Origin: Sphingobacterium sp. UBA2700
GTDB lineage: Bacteria; Bacteroidota; Bacteroidia; Sphingobacteriales; Sphingobacteriaceae
Direction of reading: 5' to 3'
DNA length: 64,000 nt
NCBI GenBank assembly: GCA_002354335.1
Contig: DELI01000004.1
Location: forward strand, 40,195-104,194
Position 1 is the stretch's first letter, and each line of letters begins with the position of its first letter. Shown here piece by piece: positions 18,101-26,253 of the stretch. Both the position numbers and the translations under genes were made by a program. The notes below the pieces were generated by a model. The model was not told the DNA's origin, did not search any database, and saw only the letters and a list, made by a program, of their open reading frames with translations.

Positions 18101-18797
18101 TACGGGATATGTGCAAGAAGGATATCCGGTTAGAGCGATTTTCTCTATTCCATTCGTAGGATTGGACAGAGAGGGTTTGCCGGTGTACATCAATCAAGAT
18201 GGAATAGAAACCTCTTATGACATCGACTTCCAAGAGAATGCGCCGAATAAGATGAGTTTCTTGAAATACGAAGGTTCAGCCGATCCAAATACGATGGGTT
18301 CTTTTGGTAATATCTTCACATATAAAAATTTCCGCTTAAATGTGTTTATGACTTACTCGTTTGGAAATGTGATTCGTTTGGATCAGGTTTTCAGAAACAA
18401 GTATGACGATATGCGTGCGATGCCACGTGAGTTTGCGAACCGTTGGACTTTACCTGGCGATGAGGCCTATACAACCATTCCGGCTTTGGTTAACCGTCGT
18501 GATTCAGACGATAACCCAGATATGAAGATCGCTTATAATGCCTACAACTTCTCAACGGAGCGTATTGCTGACGGTGGTTTCATTCGTATGAAAGAGATTT
18601 CTCTAGGCTATGATTTCCCTAAAGACTGGCTTGGTCCGCGTATGAACAACCTTTCTGTTAAGTTACAAGCGACCAACCCATTCTTAATCTACGCAGATAA
18701 GAAGTTAAATGGTCAGGATCCAGAGTTCTTCCGTTCAGGCGGTGTTGCAGCTCCGGTACCAAGACAATACACTTTCACGGTGAGAGTTGGAATATAA
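15132..18797 (+). CDS. SusC/RagA TonB-dependent outer-membrane transporter with STN signalling domain
   Basis: 1221 aa. Hydrophobic export signal at about 12-36. STN domain at about 46-118 ('ITVHIGNTTLVEVFKKLE', 'NKTLNEVFDNLLAG'). A carboxypeptidase-regulatory-like domain at about 138-208 ('ASGRVFSEDGKPIGGASVTV'). TonB box 'IEEVVVTG' near 214-221, then the plug ('AGVSVQNVSGTFGTAPKIRV', 'IESFQILKDGSATSIYGAR', 'GVIVVTTKRGK') and a long beta-barrel ending in a terminal aromatic strand ('QYTFTVRVGI'). The STN domain marks it as a signalling transducer that talks to FecR. With the SusD lipoprotein 18 bases downstream it forms the outer-membrane uptake complex. The substrate is unknown. Confidence 0.93.
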   Translation: MKEFEKLRISRSKQYCRSLVLSSLLLFYATNETFASQFDKIDAATPRITVHIGNTTLVEVFKKLENHGVLVFYSNNIDKPNKSVNVHADNKTLNEVFDNLLAGTNNTYSVEVRQVFVKRKGAAATGLRQGNETAKQELEASGRVFSEDGKPIGGASVTVVGTMTSAATDDSGHFKIKVPNGKAKLSISYVGYETQQVNAGLDIRVSLTKKEDVIEEVVVTGVTKMDRRLFTGAATKLNAEDMKIDGMPEISRSLEGRVAGVSVQNVSGTFGTAPKIRVRGATSIYGSSKPLWVVDGVIMEDVTEVSADDLSSGDAVTLISSAVAGLNADDIESFQILKDGSATSIYGARAMAGVIVVTTKRGKAGVSRLSYTGEYTNRQIPSYGEFNIMNSQEQMGVYKEMESKGWLNFGETYRAQNSGVYGHMYKLLNTYDVRTGMFGLANTEEQKLAYLRAAEMRNTDWFDVLFNNNLMQNHSLSMTNGTEKSTYYASISAMTDPGWTKQSKTNRYTANLNMSYKILPDLTLNLISNASTRQQKAPGTLSQETDPVFGEVKRNFDINPYNYAMNTSRALEENTFYTRNYAPFNILHELENNYIDINVTGLKFQGEVKWRAMPGLEFTALGAFKYENSSQQHNILDDANQALAYRAMGDATIRDQNSFLYTDPNNPYALPISVLPEGGIYRRTDYGMSGQDFRVSGAYSKTIADKHIINMNVGGEYNSYDRDRSLFTGWGMQYALGEIPFYVYEFFKQGIEAGTDYYALNHTRSRKVGFYANPTYSYKHKYILTGTVRYDGSNRLGSANSARWLPTWNIGASWNAHEEDFFTRLFVPTFSHFTLRTSYSLTGESGVDFVNNANMIINSFNPWRPFSDMKESGLKITEFPNDNLTYEKKHELNIGADLGFLDNRINFVVDAYTRNNFDLIGPIYTDGVAGKSLKWGNVAAMKSKGIEFTLSTRNIVREDFNWASSFTMAWNETNITRLDATSRVVDLVKGTGYVQEGYPVRAIFSIPFVGLDREGLPVYINQDGIETSYDIDFQENAPNKMSFLKYEGSADPNTMGSFGNIFTYKNFRLNVFMTYSFGNVIRLDQVFRNKYDDMRAMPREFANRWTLPGDEAYTTIPALVNRRDSDDNPDMKIAYNAYNFSTERIADGGFIRMKEISLGYDFPKDWLGPRMNNLSVKLQATNPFLIYADKKLNGQDPEFFRSGGVAAPVPRQYTFTVRVGI

Positions 18798-18815
18798 TCT
18801 ATAATTGAATATCAA

Positions 18816-20363
18816 ATGAAAAGAATATATAAATTATTATTAGTCTCTGTTTCTACTGTAGCATTCTTAGGTTCTTGTGATAAAACCTTAGATACACCTC
18901 CGGATTCAAGAACAGAGCTGGATACGCCCGAAAAGATTCAGAAATTACTGGTCTCTGCCTATCCCGCGGCGTCCACGTATTGGATGAACGAGATGTCTTC
19001 GGATAATGCGGATTATAACGGCGACGTATGGTTAGCTTACGACCGCTTTCATGGACAGTCTTTCTTTTGGCAAGATATTACCGAAGCCTCCAATGATAAT
19101 ACCTATGAGATTTGGAGCAAACACTACGGCGCTATTGGTACGGCCAATGCGGTATTAGAGGCGATCGAGAAGCTTGGAAATCCTAGTAACCTAGATGCGG
19201 CTCGAGGCGAAGCATTAATCTGTAGAGCCTACAGTCATTTTGTGTTAGTTAACACATTCTCGCATGCTTACAATAAAACGACGAGTCAAACGGATTTAGG
19301 GATCCCATATTCGGATAAGATCGAGAAGGAACTGATTACAGAACATGATCGTAGTACTGTTGCGAGAACTTACGAGTTGATTCAACAGGATATCGAAAAA
19401 GGACTGCCTTTAATCAGTGATTCGTACTATACACAACCAAAGTTCCACTTTAACATCAAAGCAGCACATGCTTTTGCTGCGCGCTTCTATTTGTATCATA
19501 GAGAATATGACAAGGCGATCGCTGCGGCGACAAAAGCTATTGGCACAGCCGGGAATGCAGATTTAAGAGATTGGAATGCGTTGCAGAAACTGAGCAACAA
19601 TAATTTTATAAAACCCAATGCTTACATCAGTAAAGACGAAAAAGCAAATTACTTATTGATGGACGCGGTTTCAAGCTGGCCATATTGCCATGGTCCTTAC
19701 CGAGGTGGCGGTCGTTACTCATTCAGTAAGTACATCTCTGATAATGAGGCGAGCACTTCAAATGGGCCTTGGGGCGATTATGCATTGTTGAACTTTAGAG
19801 CATTAAACTACGACGCGAATGCGAAGAAGATGGTGGCTTATAAAATCGCCGGCTACTTCGAGTATACCGATGTCATCAACAAGATTGGTTATGTGCATTC
19901 TGTACAGGCAATTTTTACAGCTGATGAAACGCTTTTGACGCGTGCAGAAGCTTATGCATTGAAGGGTGATGTGGATAATGCGGCAAAAGATATGTTGACA
20001 TTTCTAGGGAATTATTCGGTAAAGCGTAATATCACGAAGCAGAGCATCCTAGATTTCTACAAAAACATTGATTATTACAAGTATGATGTTCCTACGCCTA
20101 AGAAAGCCTTCAATATTGACTTTTCTTTATCTCAAGATCAAGAGAACATGATTCACGCAATTTTACATAGCCGTCGCGTTCTAACGATGCACGAGGGGCA
20201 GCGTTGGAATGATATCAAGCGTTATGGTATCGTCATTTATAGACGCTTAGTCCAAAATAATGAGGTAGGCTTGCTGGATGAATTGAAACCAAATGACCCT
20301 CGTCGTGCTTACCAATTACCGAAAAAGATTTTAGGTGCTGGATTACCAGGAAACCCAAGATAA
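18816..20363 (+). CDS. SusD/RagB-family surface lipoprotein
   Basis: 515 aa. Lipoprotein signal with lipobox 'FLGSC' (Cys at residue 21). SusD-like features include 'EALICRAYSHFVLVNTFSHA' and the tetratricopeptide-like helices typical of the family, and 'LHSRRVLTMHEGQRWNDIKR' near the C-terminus. SusD proteins cap the SusC barrel and bind the substrate at the cell surface (known). It lies between susC and the metallopeptidase lipoprotein, with the next start 4 bases after its stop, so the genes are co-transcribed. Confidence 0.9.
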   Translation: MKRIYKLLLVSVSTVAFLGSCDKTLDTPPDSRTELDTPEKIQKLLVSAYPAASTYWMNEMSSDNADYNGDVWLAYDRFHGQSFFWQDITEASNDNTYEIWSKHYGAIGTANAVLEAIEKLGNPSNLDAARGEALICRAYSHFVLVNTFSHAYNKTTSQTDLGIPYSDKIEKELITEHDRSTVARTYELIQQDIEKGLPLISDSYYTQPKFHFNIKAAHAFAARFYLYHREYDKAIAAATKAIGTAGNADLRDWNALQKLSNNNFIKPNAYISKDEKANYLLMDAVSSWPYCHGPYRGGGRYSFSKYISDNEASTSNGPWGDYALLNFRALNYDANAKKMVAYKIAGYFEYTDVINKIGYVHSVQAIFTADETLLTRAEAYALKGDVDNAAKDMLTFLGNYSVKRNITKQSILDFYKNIDYYKYDVPTPKKAFNIDFSLSQDQENMIHAILHSRRVLTMHEGQRWNDIKRYGIVIYRRLVQNNEVGLLDELKPNDPRRAYQLPKKILGAGLPGNPR

Positions 20364-20367
20364 TATT

Positions 20368-21252
20368 ATGAAAATGAAGAAATTAAATATACTCTATTTT
20401 ATTGCTGTACTGGCAGTTCTTGTAACTTCATGTCGAAAGGATGACCCTGTTGACAAAGATAACTCGATCTTCCAGCCTGCAGACCCGGCCACCGTTACGG
20501 AGTTCGATAACTGGCTAATCAAGAATATCGCCTATCCATATAACATCGATATTCTATATAAATATAACGATATCAATACCGATCCTCGTTTTATCCTGGT
20601 CCCTGCAGATGTTAAGAAGTCGCAATTAGCGATTCAAGTATTGAAGTACGCTTGGTTGGAAGCATACGACGAGGTCTTAGGTGTGGATTTCACCAGACAA
20701 TATGCTCCTAAGCAATTTATGTTCGTAGGGTCTTCAGCGATTGAAAGCGATAATACGAAAGTAATGGCTACCGCAGAGGGAGGGGTTAAGATTACTATGT
20801 ACGAGGTGAATACCCTGGAATTGGACGCCGCTAAATTGAATGACGGATATTTCCATATCATCCACCACGAGTTTAGCCACATTTTACACCAAACGAAAAA
20901 CTACAGCACAGACTACCAAAAGATTTCGGAATCTGATTATATCAAAGATGATTGGTGGTTGACTTCGGATGCTGACGCGAGAAAGAAAGGTTTTGTTTCT
21001 GCCTATTCGATGGTGGAGCCGAACGAGGATTTTGCGGAGGTGTATTCGATTTTTATCACTTCGACAGACGCGCAATGGAAATCAATCATCGCACAAGCAG
21101 GAACAGAGGGTGCGGAAAAAATCAATAAGAAGCTGAATATCATTCGTGAATATGCGAAGAACTCTTGGGAATTTGATCTTGATGAATTACGCTCCGTAGT
21201 ACTTCGTCGTTCGGAACGTGTTCCGGGTTTATCGTTTGTTGACTTTAATTAA
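20368..21252 (+). CDS. Zinc-binding metallopeptidase-like lipoprotein
   Basis: 294 aa from the ATG at 20368. An earlier in-frame codon at 20335 lies inside susD and would bury the lipoprotein signal, so I chose this start; it gives a lipobox 'VTSC' with Cys at residue 22. The zinc motif HEFSH (HExxH, residues 167-171) and a downstream 'NEDFAE' (about 218-223) that could supply the third ligand match the Bacteroidota 'putative zinc-binding metallopeptidase' family found beside SusCD genes. Whether it cleaves protein is unproven. Its place in the operon suggests a role at the cell surface, trimming or binding the SusCD substrate (inference). Confidence 0.82.
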   Translation: MKMKKLNILYFIAVLAVLVTSCRKDDPVDKDNSIFQPADPATVTEFDNWLIKNIAYPYNIDILYKYNDINTDPRFILVPADVKKSQLAIQVLKYAWLEAYDEVLGVDFTRQYAPKQFMFVGSSAIESDNTKVMATAEGGVKITMYEVNTLELDAAKLNDGYFHIIHHEFSHILHQTKNYSTDYQKISESDYIKDDWWLTSDADARKKGFVSAYSMVEPNEDFAEVYSIFITSTDAQWKSIIAQAGTEGAEKINKKLNIIREYAKNSWEFDLDELRSVVLRRSERVPGLSFVDFN

Positions 21253-21260
21253 TTGAGAAA

Positions 21261-22568
21261 ATGAAAAACATAAATAAGATATTTCTTGCTTGTGCGCTTG
21301 CATTGACCTTTAGTAGCTGTAGCCGTTTCGAAGATCCTATCTTCGATGATTCCTCAGCACAAAGAATGAACGAAGCGTTCGCCGAGTATGATAAGACACT
21401 TCAGAGTGCACCATACGGTTGGAGTTTGGATTATTACTACGGTGATTCTAAGAACCCGCTTGGCGGTTATAAGATGCTTGCAAAGTTTAAGGAAGGTAAA
21501 GTGGAATTAGCGTCTGAGCTGACTACAAATAAAGTGAACGCGGGGACTTCCCAAACTTCGACTTACAGCTTTGTTTCTGACAATGGTCCAGTTTTGAGTT
21601 TTGATAGTTATAATCCTATTCTTCATTATTATTCAGAGGCGTCGCCATCCTCTCCAGATGGATTGGGTGGAGATTATGAATTTATTATGGAGTCCGTAAC
21701 GGCGGAAAAAATTGTTATGCGCGGCAAGAAATTCGGCAACACAATCGTTATGCGTCCGCTTAATGAGGAGAAGGACTTCGTAGCGTATGTGAATGAAATT
21801 AAAGAATTGAAAAATATCTTCAGTAAACTGATGCGTTTTGATGTTCAAACTGCTGCTGGAACTACTGGTGGAGCCATTAACTTGGATCAAAGTAAATGGT
21901 ACAACACTGAGAATCCGGAGAAAGTAACATATTATGCAGTTTCTGACGAAGGTATTGATTTGCAATTCCCCGTGACTCTAGATGGTAAAGAATACGATAG
22001 CTTTATCTTCAATAAGGATACAAAAACCTTTCATGCTAGAGGAAATACCGCTATTACGATTAAAAGCGTCCGCTTGGAATATGCAGATATTCCAGGAAGT
22101 TACAAGTTATCTTATATCAGTAATCGTGGTTCAAAGAACGAGATTGTTACTATAAAAGCTAAAGAAGAAGGTAAGTCCTATACATTGACCTCTGAGACGT
22201 TTATTCTCCCTATTCAGTTAGATTATGAAAATGGGAACTTAATTTTCAAGCCACAAAATTTAGGTAGAACGCCTGACGGTTCTTCTGGCAACTTGTGGTT
22301 GACAGTGGGTTACGAAACGAATCTATTAGGCTATATCAGCCAAACTTACCAAAATACGCCAGAGCACATTATGGGAGGTTTATGGATGCAGGGCACGCGT
22401 GAGAAACCATCATTAACGGTTATGTCACAATACACAAAGCCAGGCATTTTTGGAGCATCGCCAATGAAATTTTTAGGCTTACATAAGATCGTTGGAACCA
22501 CAAAAACATTTTACGATAATAAGGATGGGGTAAACTTCCTTTACAATATTAAACTCGTTAAGCAATAA
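21261..22568 (+). CDS. DUF4302-family lipoprotein
   Basis: 435 aa. Lipobox 'FSSC' with Cys at residue 20. The N-terminal region ('RMNEAFAEYDKTLQSAPYGW', then 'GGYKMLAKFKEGKVELASEL') is typical of DUF4302, a family seen in Bacteroidota operons together with SusCD and the zinc metallopeptidase (known association). The function is not established. It begins 8 bases after the metallopeptidase stop and ends 5 bases before the next lipoprotein gene, so it belongs to the same transcript. Likely cell-surface, by the lipoprotein signal. Confidence 0.78.
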   Translation: MKNINKIFLACALALTFSSCSRFEDPIFDDSSAQRMNEAFAEYDKTLQSAPYGWSLDYYYGDSKNPLGGYKMLAKFKEGKVELASELTTNKVNAGTSQTSTYSFVSDNGPVLSFDSYNPILHYYSEASPSSPDGLGGDYEFIMESVTAEKIVMRGKKFGNTIVMRPLNEEKDFVAYVNEIKELKNIFSKLMRFDVQTAAGTTGGAINLDQSKWYNTENPEKVTYYAVSDEGIDLQFPVTLDGKEYDSFIFNKDTKTFHARGNTAITIKSVRLEYADIPGSYKLSYISNRGSKNEIVTIKAKEEGKSYTLTSETFILPIQLDYENGNLIFKPQNLGRTPDGSSGNLWLTVGYETNLLGYISQTYQNTPEHIMGGLWMQGTREKPSLTVMSQYTKPGIFGASPMKFLGLHKIVGTTKTFYDNKDGVNFLYNIKLVKQ

Positions 22569-22573
22569 GAATA

Positions 22574-23725
22574 ATGACGATGAGAAATTTATTAAAATAT
22601 ATTTTCCTTTTAGGAGTCATGGCTACGGTCATGGTATCCTGTAAGAAGGATAATTCTGCGCCTGAATTGTCTGTTGTTGAGACAAAATTAGGAACTGGCC
22701 CCCTAGAAAATAAAGGGACCATCCAGCTAAGTTCAGCAGATTACACCGCAACTGTCGAAGATGCATGGTGTAAAATTGAGCAAGATGGAAATATCATTCA
22801 CATCACAGTTGAACAGAACGATGATAAGACGAATCGCTCAACGCTGATCCACATCACATCGGGTGATGGCAAAATGCTAGTTGTTCCGATTACGCAGAGA
22901 GGGCTATTGTTTGATATAAACTCGCCCATTAAAGATTTGAATTATTCATTCAAAGGAGGAGTTAAGAAGATCAATATCATCAGTAACGTGGACTACAAGG
23001 TGGAATTTGATCAGGATTGGTTGAGCTATAAAGTAGAAGGCGATACACTCTATATCACTGCGGATAGCTATCAGCCTGCTGACAAAAACACGAAGCGAAC
23101 AGCGAAAGCGACAATCATCTACGGGACTGATGAGGCGGTTTTAGATTTGACACAGCTGAATATTTTGTCTTACGAAGAATTCCTGGGGCCTGGCCGCTTA
23201 TCATTTATTGATAACGCTACGGTCAATGAAACTTATCGTAAAACACTGTCAGTAAATATTGTAGAGAAAGTAAATGGTTCTGTGTTTACTGTAGTGACCG
23301 GGCCAATAGCAACACTTAGCAACAGATCCATCAAAATCGACGTCACGTATAACCCGGATGGGTCTATTCAGATTAATTCAGGACAATTGCTGTTTGAAGA
23401 CTACTATGATGAAAGATCGACAGAGATTAACACGAACAAATTAGTTCGAGTTTATGGTATGATGTACAATATCGCTGCTAAGACCTATAGCTCTAATTTC
23501 GATCCTTTGTTGAAGGCAATAGCTGAATCTTCAACGACGGGTATGGTTTATAGATTTAATGCGTTTAATAAATGGAACAATGGTTCTCCGCTTGAGATTT
23601 TATACAGAGAATACGCTGCAGACGGTATGGCGTTTCCTGCTTATAAGTTGAATACAACAACAATCAGTAGGTTTACCAACATCCCTCCATATGTTTATAT
23701 GCTTGGGATGCGTTTAGAAAAGTAA
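22574..23725 (+). CDS. BACON-like domain lipoprotein
   Basis: 383 aa. Lipobox 'VMVSC' with Cys at residue 23; the ATG at 22580 (residue 3) is an equally possible start. Two beta-rich repeats resemble BACON/immunoglobulin-like domains: 'YTATVEDAWCKIEQDGNIIH' with 'NRSTLIHITSGDGK..VPITQRG' at about 55-117, and 'YKVEFDQDWLSYKVEGDTLY' with 'RTAKATIIYGTDEAVLDLTQ' at about 145-212. The pattern of Trp followed by a strand and a closing 'ITQ' strand is BACON-like. The C-terminal 170 residues were not recognised. BACON domains usually hold carbohydrate- or mucin-binding modules away from the surface (known proposal). Last gene of the operon, followed by a strong terminator. Confidence 0.7.
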   Translation: MTMRNLLKYIFLLGVMATVMVSCKKDNSAPELSVVETKLGTGPLENKGTIQLSSADYTATVEDAWCKIEQDGNIIHITVEQNDDKTNRSTLIHITSGDGKMLVVPITQRGLLFDINSPIKDLNYSFKGGVKKINIISNVDYKVEFDQDWLSYKVEGDTLYITADSYQPADKNTKRTAKATIIYGTDEAVLDLTQLNILSYEEFLGPGRLSFIDNATVNETYRKTLSVNIVEKVNGSVFTVVTGPIATLSNRSIKIDVTYNPDGSIQINSGQLLFEDYYDERSTEINTNKLVRVYGMMYNIAAKTYSSNFDPLLKAIAESSTTGMVYRFNAFNKWNNGSPLEILYREYAADGMAFPAYKLNTTTISRFTNIPPYVYMLGMRLEK

Positions 23726-23751
23726 TTTCATTGTTTAGTTAATAATTGCTT

Positions 23752-23784
23752 AGAAGCTGCCCCTCGGGGCAGCTTCTTTTTTTT
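23752..23784 (+). terminator. Strong rho-independent terminator of the sigma/SusCD operon
   Basis: AGAAGCTGCCCC (23752-23763) pairs perfectly with GGGGCAGCTTCT (23766-23777) around TC, followed by a run of eight T (23777-23784). It sits 26 bases past the last lipoprotein gene. Confidence 0.95.
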
Positions 23785-24156
23785 CTGAAAGCGTTTGTTT
23801 TCAACGGCCATCAAGAATTTTCATGTTTGTTGGTTTTATGGAAGTATGAAAGATTTTGTGTCTGATTGTTACAAAGGGGCAAGCTGTTTTTCATTTCAGT
23901 TGGGTACACAAGAAAGCTGGACTCAAAGTATCATACATTTAATATTTGATTCATATTCTTTGGTATACAACTGAGTTAGTTTTGAAATATAAGAGGGATT
24001 AAATTGATGAGAAATAAAAATACACAGCATGCTGTTTGTCGTTCCGGGAGGAGTTGGCAAAACATGTTCTTTGACATCTTGATAGTGTGGGAATTAGGCT
24101 GTCTCCGTCCTTTCAAATAGACGGAGATTAAATGGGCTAGCTATAGCGGGAATCGC
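23785..24156. other. Gene-free spacer with one hairpin
   Basis: 372 bases without a convincing gene. A 42-codon frame at 23847-23975 has no recognisable sequence or start signal. The only structure is an 8-bp inverted repeat, TCTCCGTC (24102-24109) with GACGGAGA (24120-24127), just past the 2-hydroxyacid dehydrogenase stop. It could end that minus-strand transcript, although it lacks a T-tract. Confidence 0.5.
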
Positions 24157-25089
24157 TTACTTTTTGATGTAAGCGATGATTTTTTCTGCCAAGAAGCTCG
24201 ATAGCTTGTAATAGCTTTCGAAGGTCCAACCTGCGACATGCGGACTTAATAATACATTGTCGCGGCTAATAAGATCTTTGTACCATGCTTGTTCAGCTAG
24301 CGTGGGGAATTTTTCAATGGGCAATACATCGAATGCTGCTCCTAATATTTTGCCTTGATCTAAATATTTCAATACCGCCGGGATCTGCGCTATTCCACCT
24401 CGTGCTCCCATCAAAAAGAAGATAGGCTTACGGAAATGGAATAGGTACTCCTCGTCAACCATGCCTTTCGTTTCTCTCGTTAATGGGATGTGGAAGCTTA
24501 GTACATCGGCTAGCTTGACCACTTCTTCCATAGAGACTTCGCGGGCATACTGGTCGGAGAAGCCTGTTTTGTATTTGTCATAGGCAATGACCTTGACTTC
24601 AAAACCGGATAGTTTCTTTGCCATGGCCTGTCCGTTATGGCCATATCCTATGATCGCGACCGTACGTCCTTTGAGTTCGTAGCCACGGTTTTCTTCCCGC
24701 AACCATTTTTCCGAACGAACTTCCTGGTCGCCACGACGTAGGTTGTTCATAAGGGATAGCAACATGCCGATCATGTGCTCGCCGACCGCATCCTTATTTC
24801 CGTCGTTAGCACTGAATAAAGCGATGCCTTTGCTGTCGGCATATGCTTCGTCGATATTGTCCATTCCTGCTCCGGAGCGACCAATAAGCTTTAGCTTGCT
24901 GCCCAGGTCGATAAAATCGGAGTCCACCTGAAACTTTGAACGGATGACTAAGCCCTCGTATTCGGGAATCAACTGTTCTGCTTCTTCGCGCGTAATTTCA
25001 GGTTGATAGTTATAAGGAATCTTCGCTTGGTCTAATTTTTCTAAGAAGACTTCATGAAGGTCATCGACGATTAGAATATTCATTTGCAT
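24157..25089 (-). CDS. D-isomer-specific 2-hydroxyacid dehydrogenase (phosphoglycerate dehydrogenase-like)
   Basis: 310 aa. Two-lobed NAD-dependent dehydrogenase. The Rossmann motif 'GYGHNG' is at residues 148-153 and the substrate-side 'GRSGAGMDNID' at 70-80. The catalytic triad of the family appears as Arg230 ('GARGG'), Glu259 and His284 ('SPHVAGW'). It lacks the C-terminal ACT domain of long SerA forms, so it is a short enzyme that could be a 3-phosphoglycerate dehydrogenase or another 2-hydroxyacid dehydrogenase. Its start overlaps the stop of the upstream FAD monooxygenase gene (TAATG), although an ATG two codons on would avoid this. Last gene of a three-gene minus-strand operon with rsmA. 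Confidence 0.85.
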   Translation of the reverse strand: MQMNILIVDDLHEVFLEKLDQAKIPYNYQPEITREEAEQLIPEYEGLVIRSKFQVDSDFIDLGSKLKLIGRSGAGMDNIDEAYADSKGIALFSANDGNKDAVGEHMIGMLLSLMNNLRRGDQEVRSEKWLREENRGYELKGRTVAIIGYGHNGQAMAKKLSGFEVKVIAYDKYKTGFSDQYAREVSMEEVVKLADVLSFHIPLTRETKGMVDEEYLFHFRKPIFFLMGARGGIAQIPAVLKYLDQGKILGAAFDVLPIEKFPTLAEQAWYKDLISRDNVLLSPHVAGWTFESYYKLSSFLAEKIIAYIKK

Positions 25090-26252
25090 TAGGTGTTAAG
25101 AGTCATGAAATCTTGTTTGAAGAGCTTCTCCAAAGCTTTCTGATTTGCTTTGGCGGGAAGCATTTTCATCATCGTGTTTCGCACGCTGATCATAATGGGG
25201 TTTTCCCATTGTGACACTTGTCCGATCATCTTGGAGGTGTCGGTAATATATTTTGTTCGTGCCAGCCTTCTGTGTTCGAAAGACTTGAAGGCCGCAAGGA
25301 CATCGGTTTTCTTTTTCAGTTCATCTTGCAGCACGACAACATCCTCTAGGGCTTGACATGCGCCCTGTCCCATATTTGGGGTCGTGGCGTGTCCAGCGTC
25401 GCCTATCAGCAGGATATTGCCGTAGGCGAGGTTTTTCAATGGAGCTATATCGATGATGTCGCTCCAGATGAGGTCTTCATCGCGTGTATTTGCAAGGAGG
25501 GTTGGAATAGGATCGTGGTAGTCTGCAAATTGCTTTTGCAAATCTGCCACGCGGTATTTGCTAAATGCAGGATGATTGCGCGGTCCGTTGATGCAAGCAT
25601 ACCAATAGATGCGGTTATTTACGAGCGGTGTCATCCCGAATCTGCCGTCTTTTCCCCAGGTCTCTGTTCCTAAGCTAAGCTGGATTTCACTGTTGTCGAT
25701 CGTTGCACGCCAGCAACTGTATCCCGCATAGCGAGGGCTAGAAGTGGGCACTAGCTGTTGACGAAGTGGCGACTTGACACCATCGGCAATGATAAGGTAC
25801 TTGCATTCGTGCTTGCTGCCATCGGCAAAGGATAATAAGATGCTATCGGATTTTTGTACTAGCTCGATGGCTTGTTTCCCTAGCTGCAAACGCTGAGCTT
25901 GCAATTTGCTTAATAGGTAAAGATGTAGATCTGCCCGATGTATGGCGAAGTTCTGCTGTTGATACTTATCAGAAAGCGTGCTAGTATTGGGATTGACGAG
26001 GATGTTTCCACGTTGATCTAGTATGGCAAAGGAACCTAGGTAATAGCCTATTTTCTCTACTTCGGGGCGTAGTCCAAGAATTTCGAGGGCTCGCATGGCG
26101 TTGGCGGCTAAGCCGAAGCCGGCACCTATTCCTTTTACTTCTTTGGTTTGTTCAAAAAGGCAGAAGTCGCGACCCAGTTGTTCCAGAGCAATGCCAGCCG
26201 TTAAGCCGGCCACTCCGCCTCCTACGATCGCAAACTCACTTTTTGTTAGCAT
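25089..26252 (-). CDS. FAD-dependent aromatic-type monooxygenase
   Basis: 387 aa. N-terminal FAD-binding fold 'AIVGGGVAGLTAGIALEQLG' (residues 8-27), and the second FAD motif 'GDAGHATTPNMGQGACQALE' near 280-300, which together define the group A flavin monooxygenase family (PHBH-like, FAD_binding_3). 'GYSCWRATID' and the 'ETWG.DGRFGMTPL' region resemble FAD-dependent urate hydroxylase/zeaxanthin-epoxidase-like members. The substrate is unknown. It lies one base after rsmA and overlaps the dehydrogenase gene by one base, so it is co-transcribed with an rRNA-modifying gene. Confidence 0.82.
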   Translation of the reverse strand: MLTKSEFAIVGGGVAGLTAGIALEQLGRDFCLFEQTKEVKGIGAGFGLAANAMRALEILGLRPEVEKIGYYLGSFAILDQRGNILVNPNTSTLSDKYQQQNFAIHRADLHLYLLSKLQAQRLQLGKQAIELVQKSDSILLSFADGSKHECKYLIIADGVKSPLRQQLVPTSSPRYAGYSCWRATIDNSEIQLSLGTETWGKDGRFGMTPLVNNRIYWYACINGPRNHPAFSKYRVADLQKQFADYHDPIPTLLANTRDEDLIWSDIIDIAPLKNLAYGNILLIGDAGHATTPNMGQGACQALEDVVVLQDELKKKTDVLAAFKSFEHRRLARTKYITDTSKMIGQVSQWENPIMISVRNTMMKMLPAKANQKALEKLFKQDFMTLNT

Positions 26253-26253
26253 A

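Noticed and set aside
20335..20367. Earlier start for the metallopeptidase lipoprotein
   Set aside because: It lies inside susD and pushes the lipoprotein signal inward; the ATG at 20368 gives a normal lipobox.
23847..23975. 42-codon frame in the spacer after the sigma/SusCD terminator
   Set aside because: No homologue, no start signal and no membrane or motif pattern; probably random.
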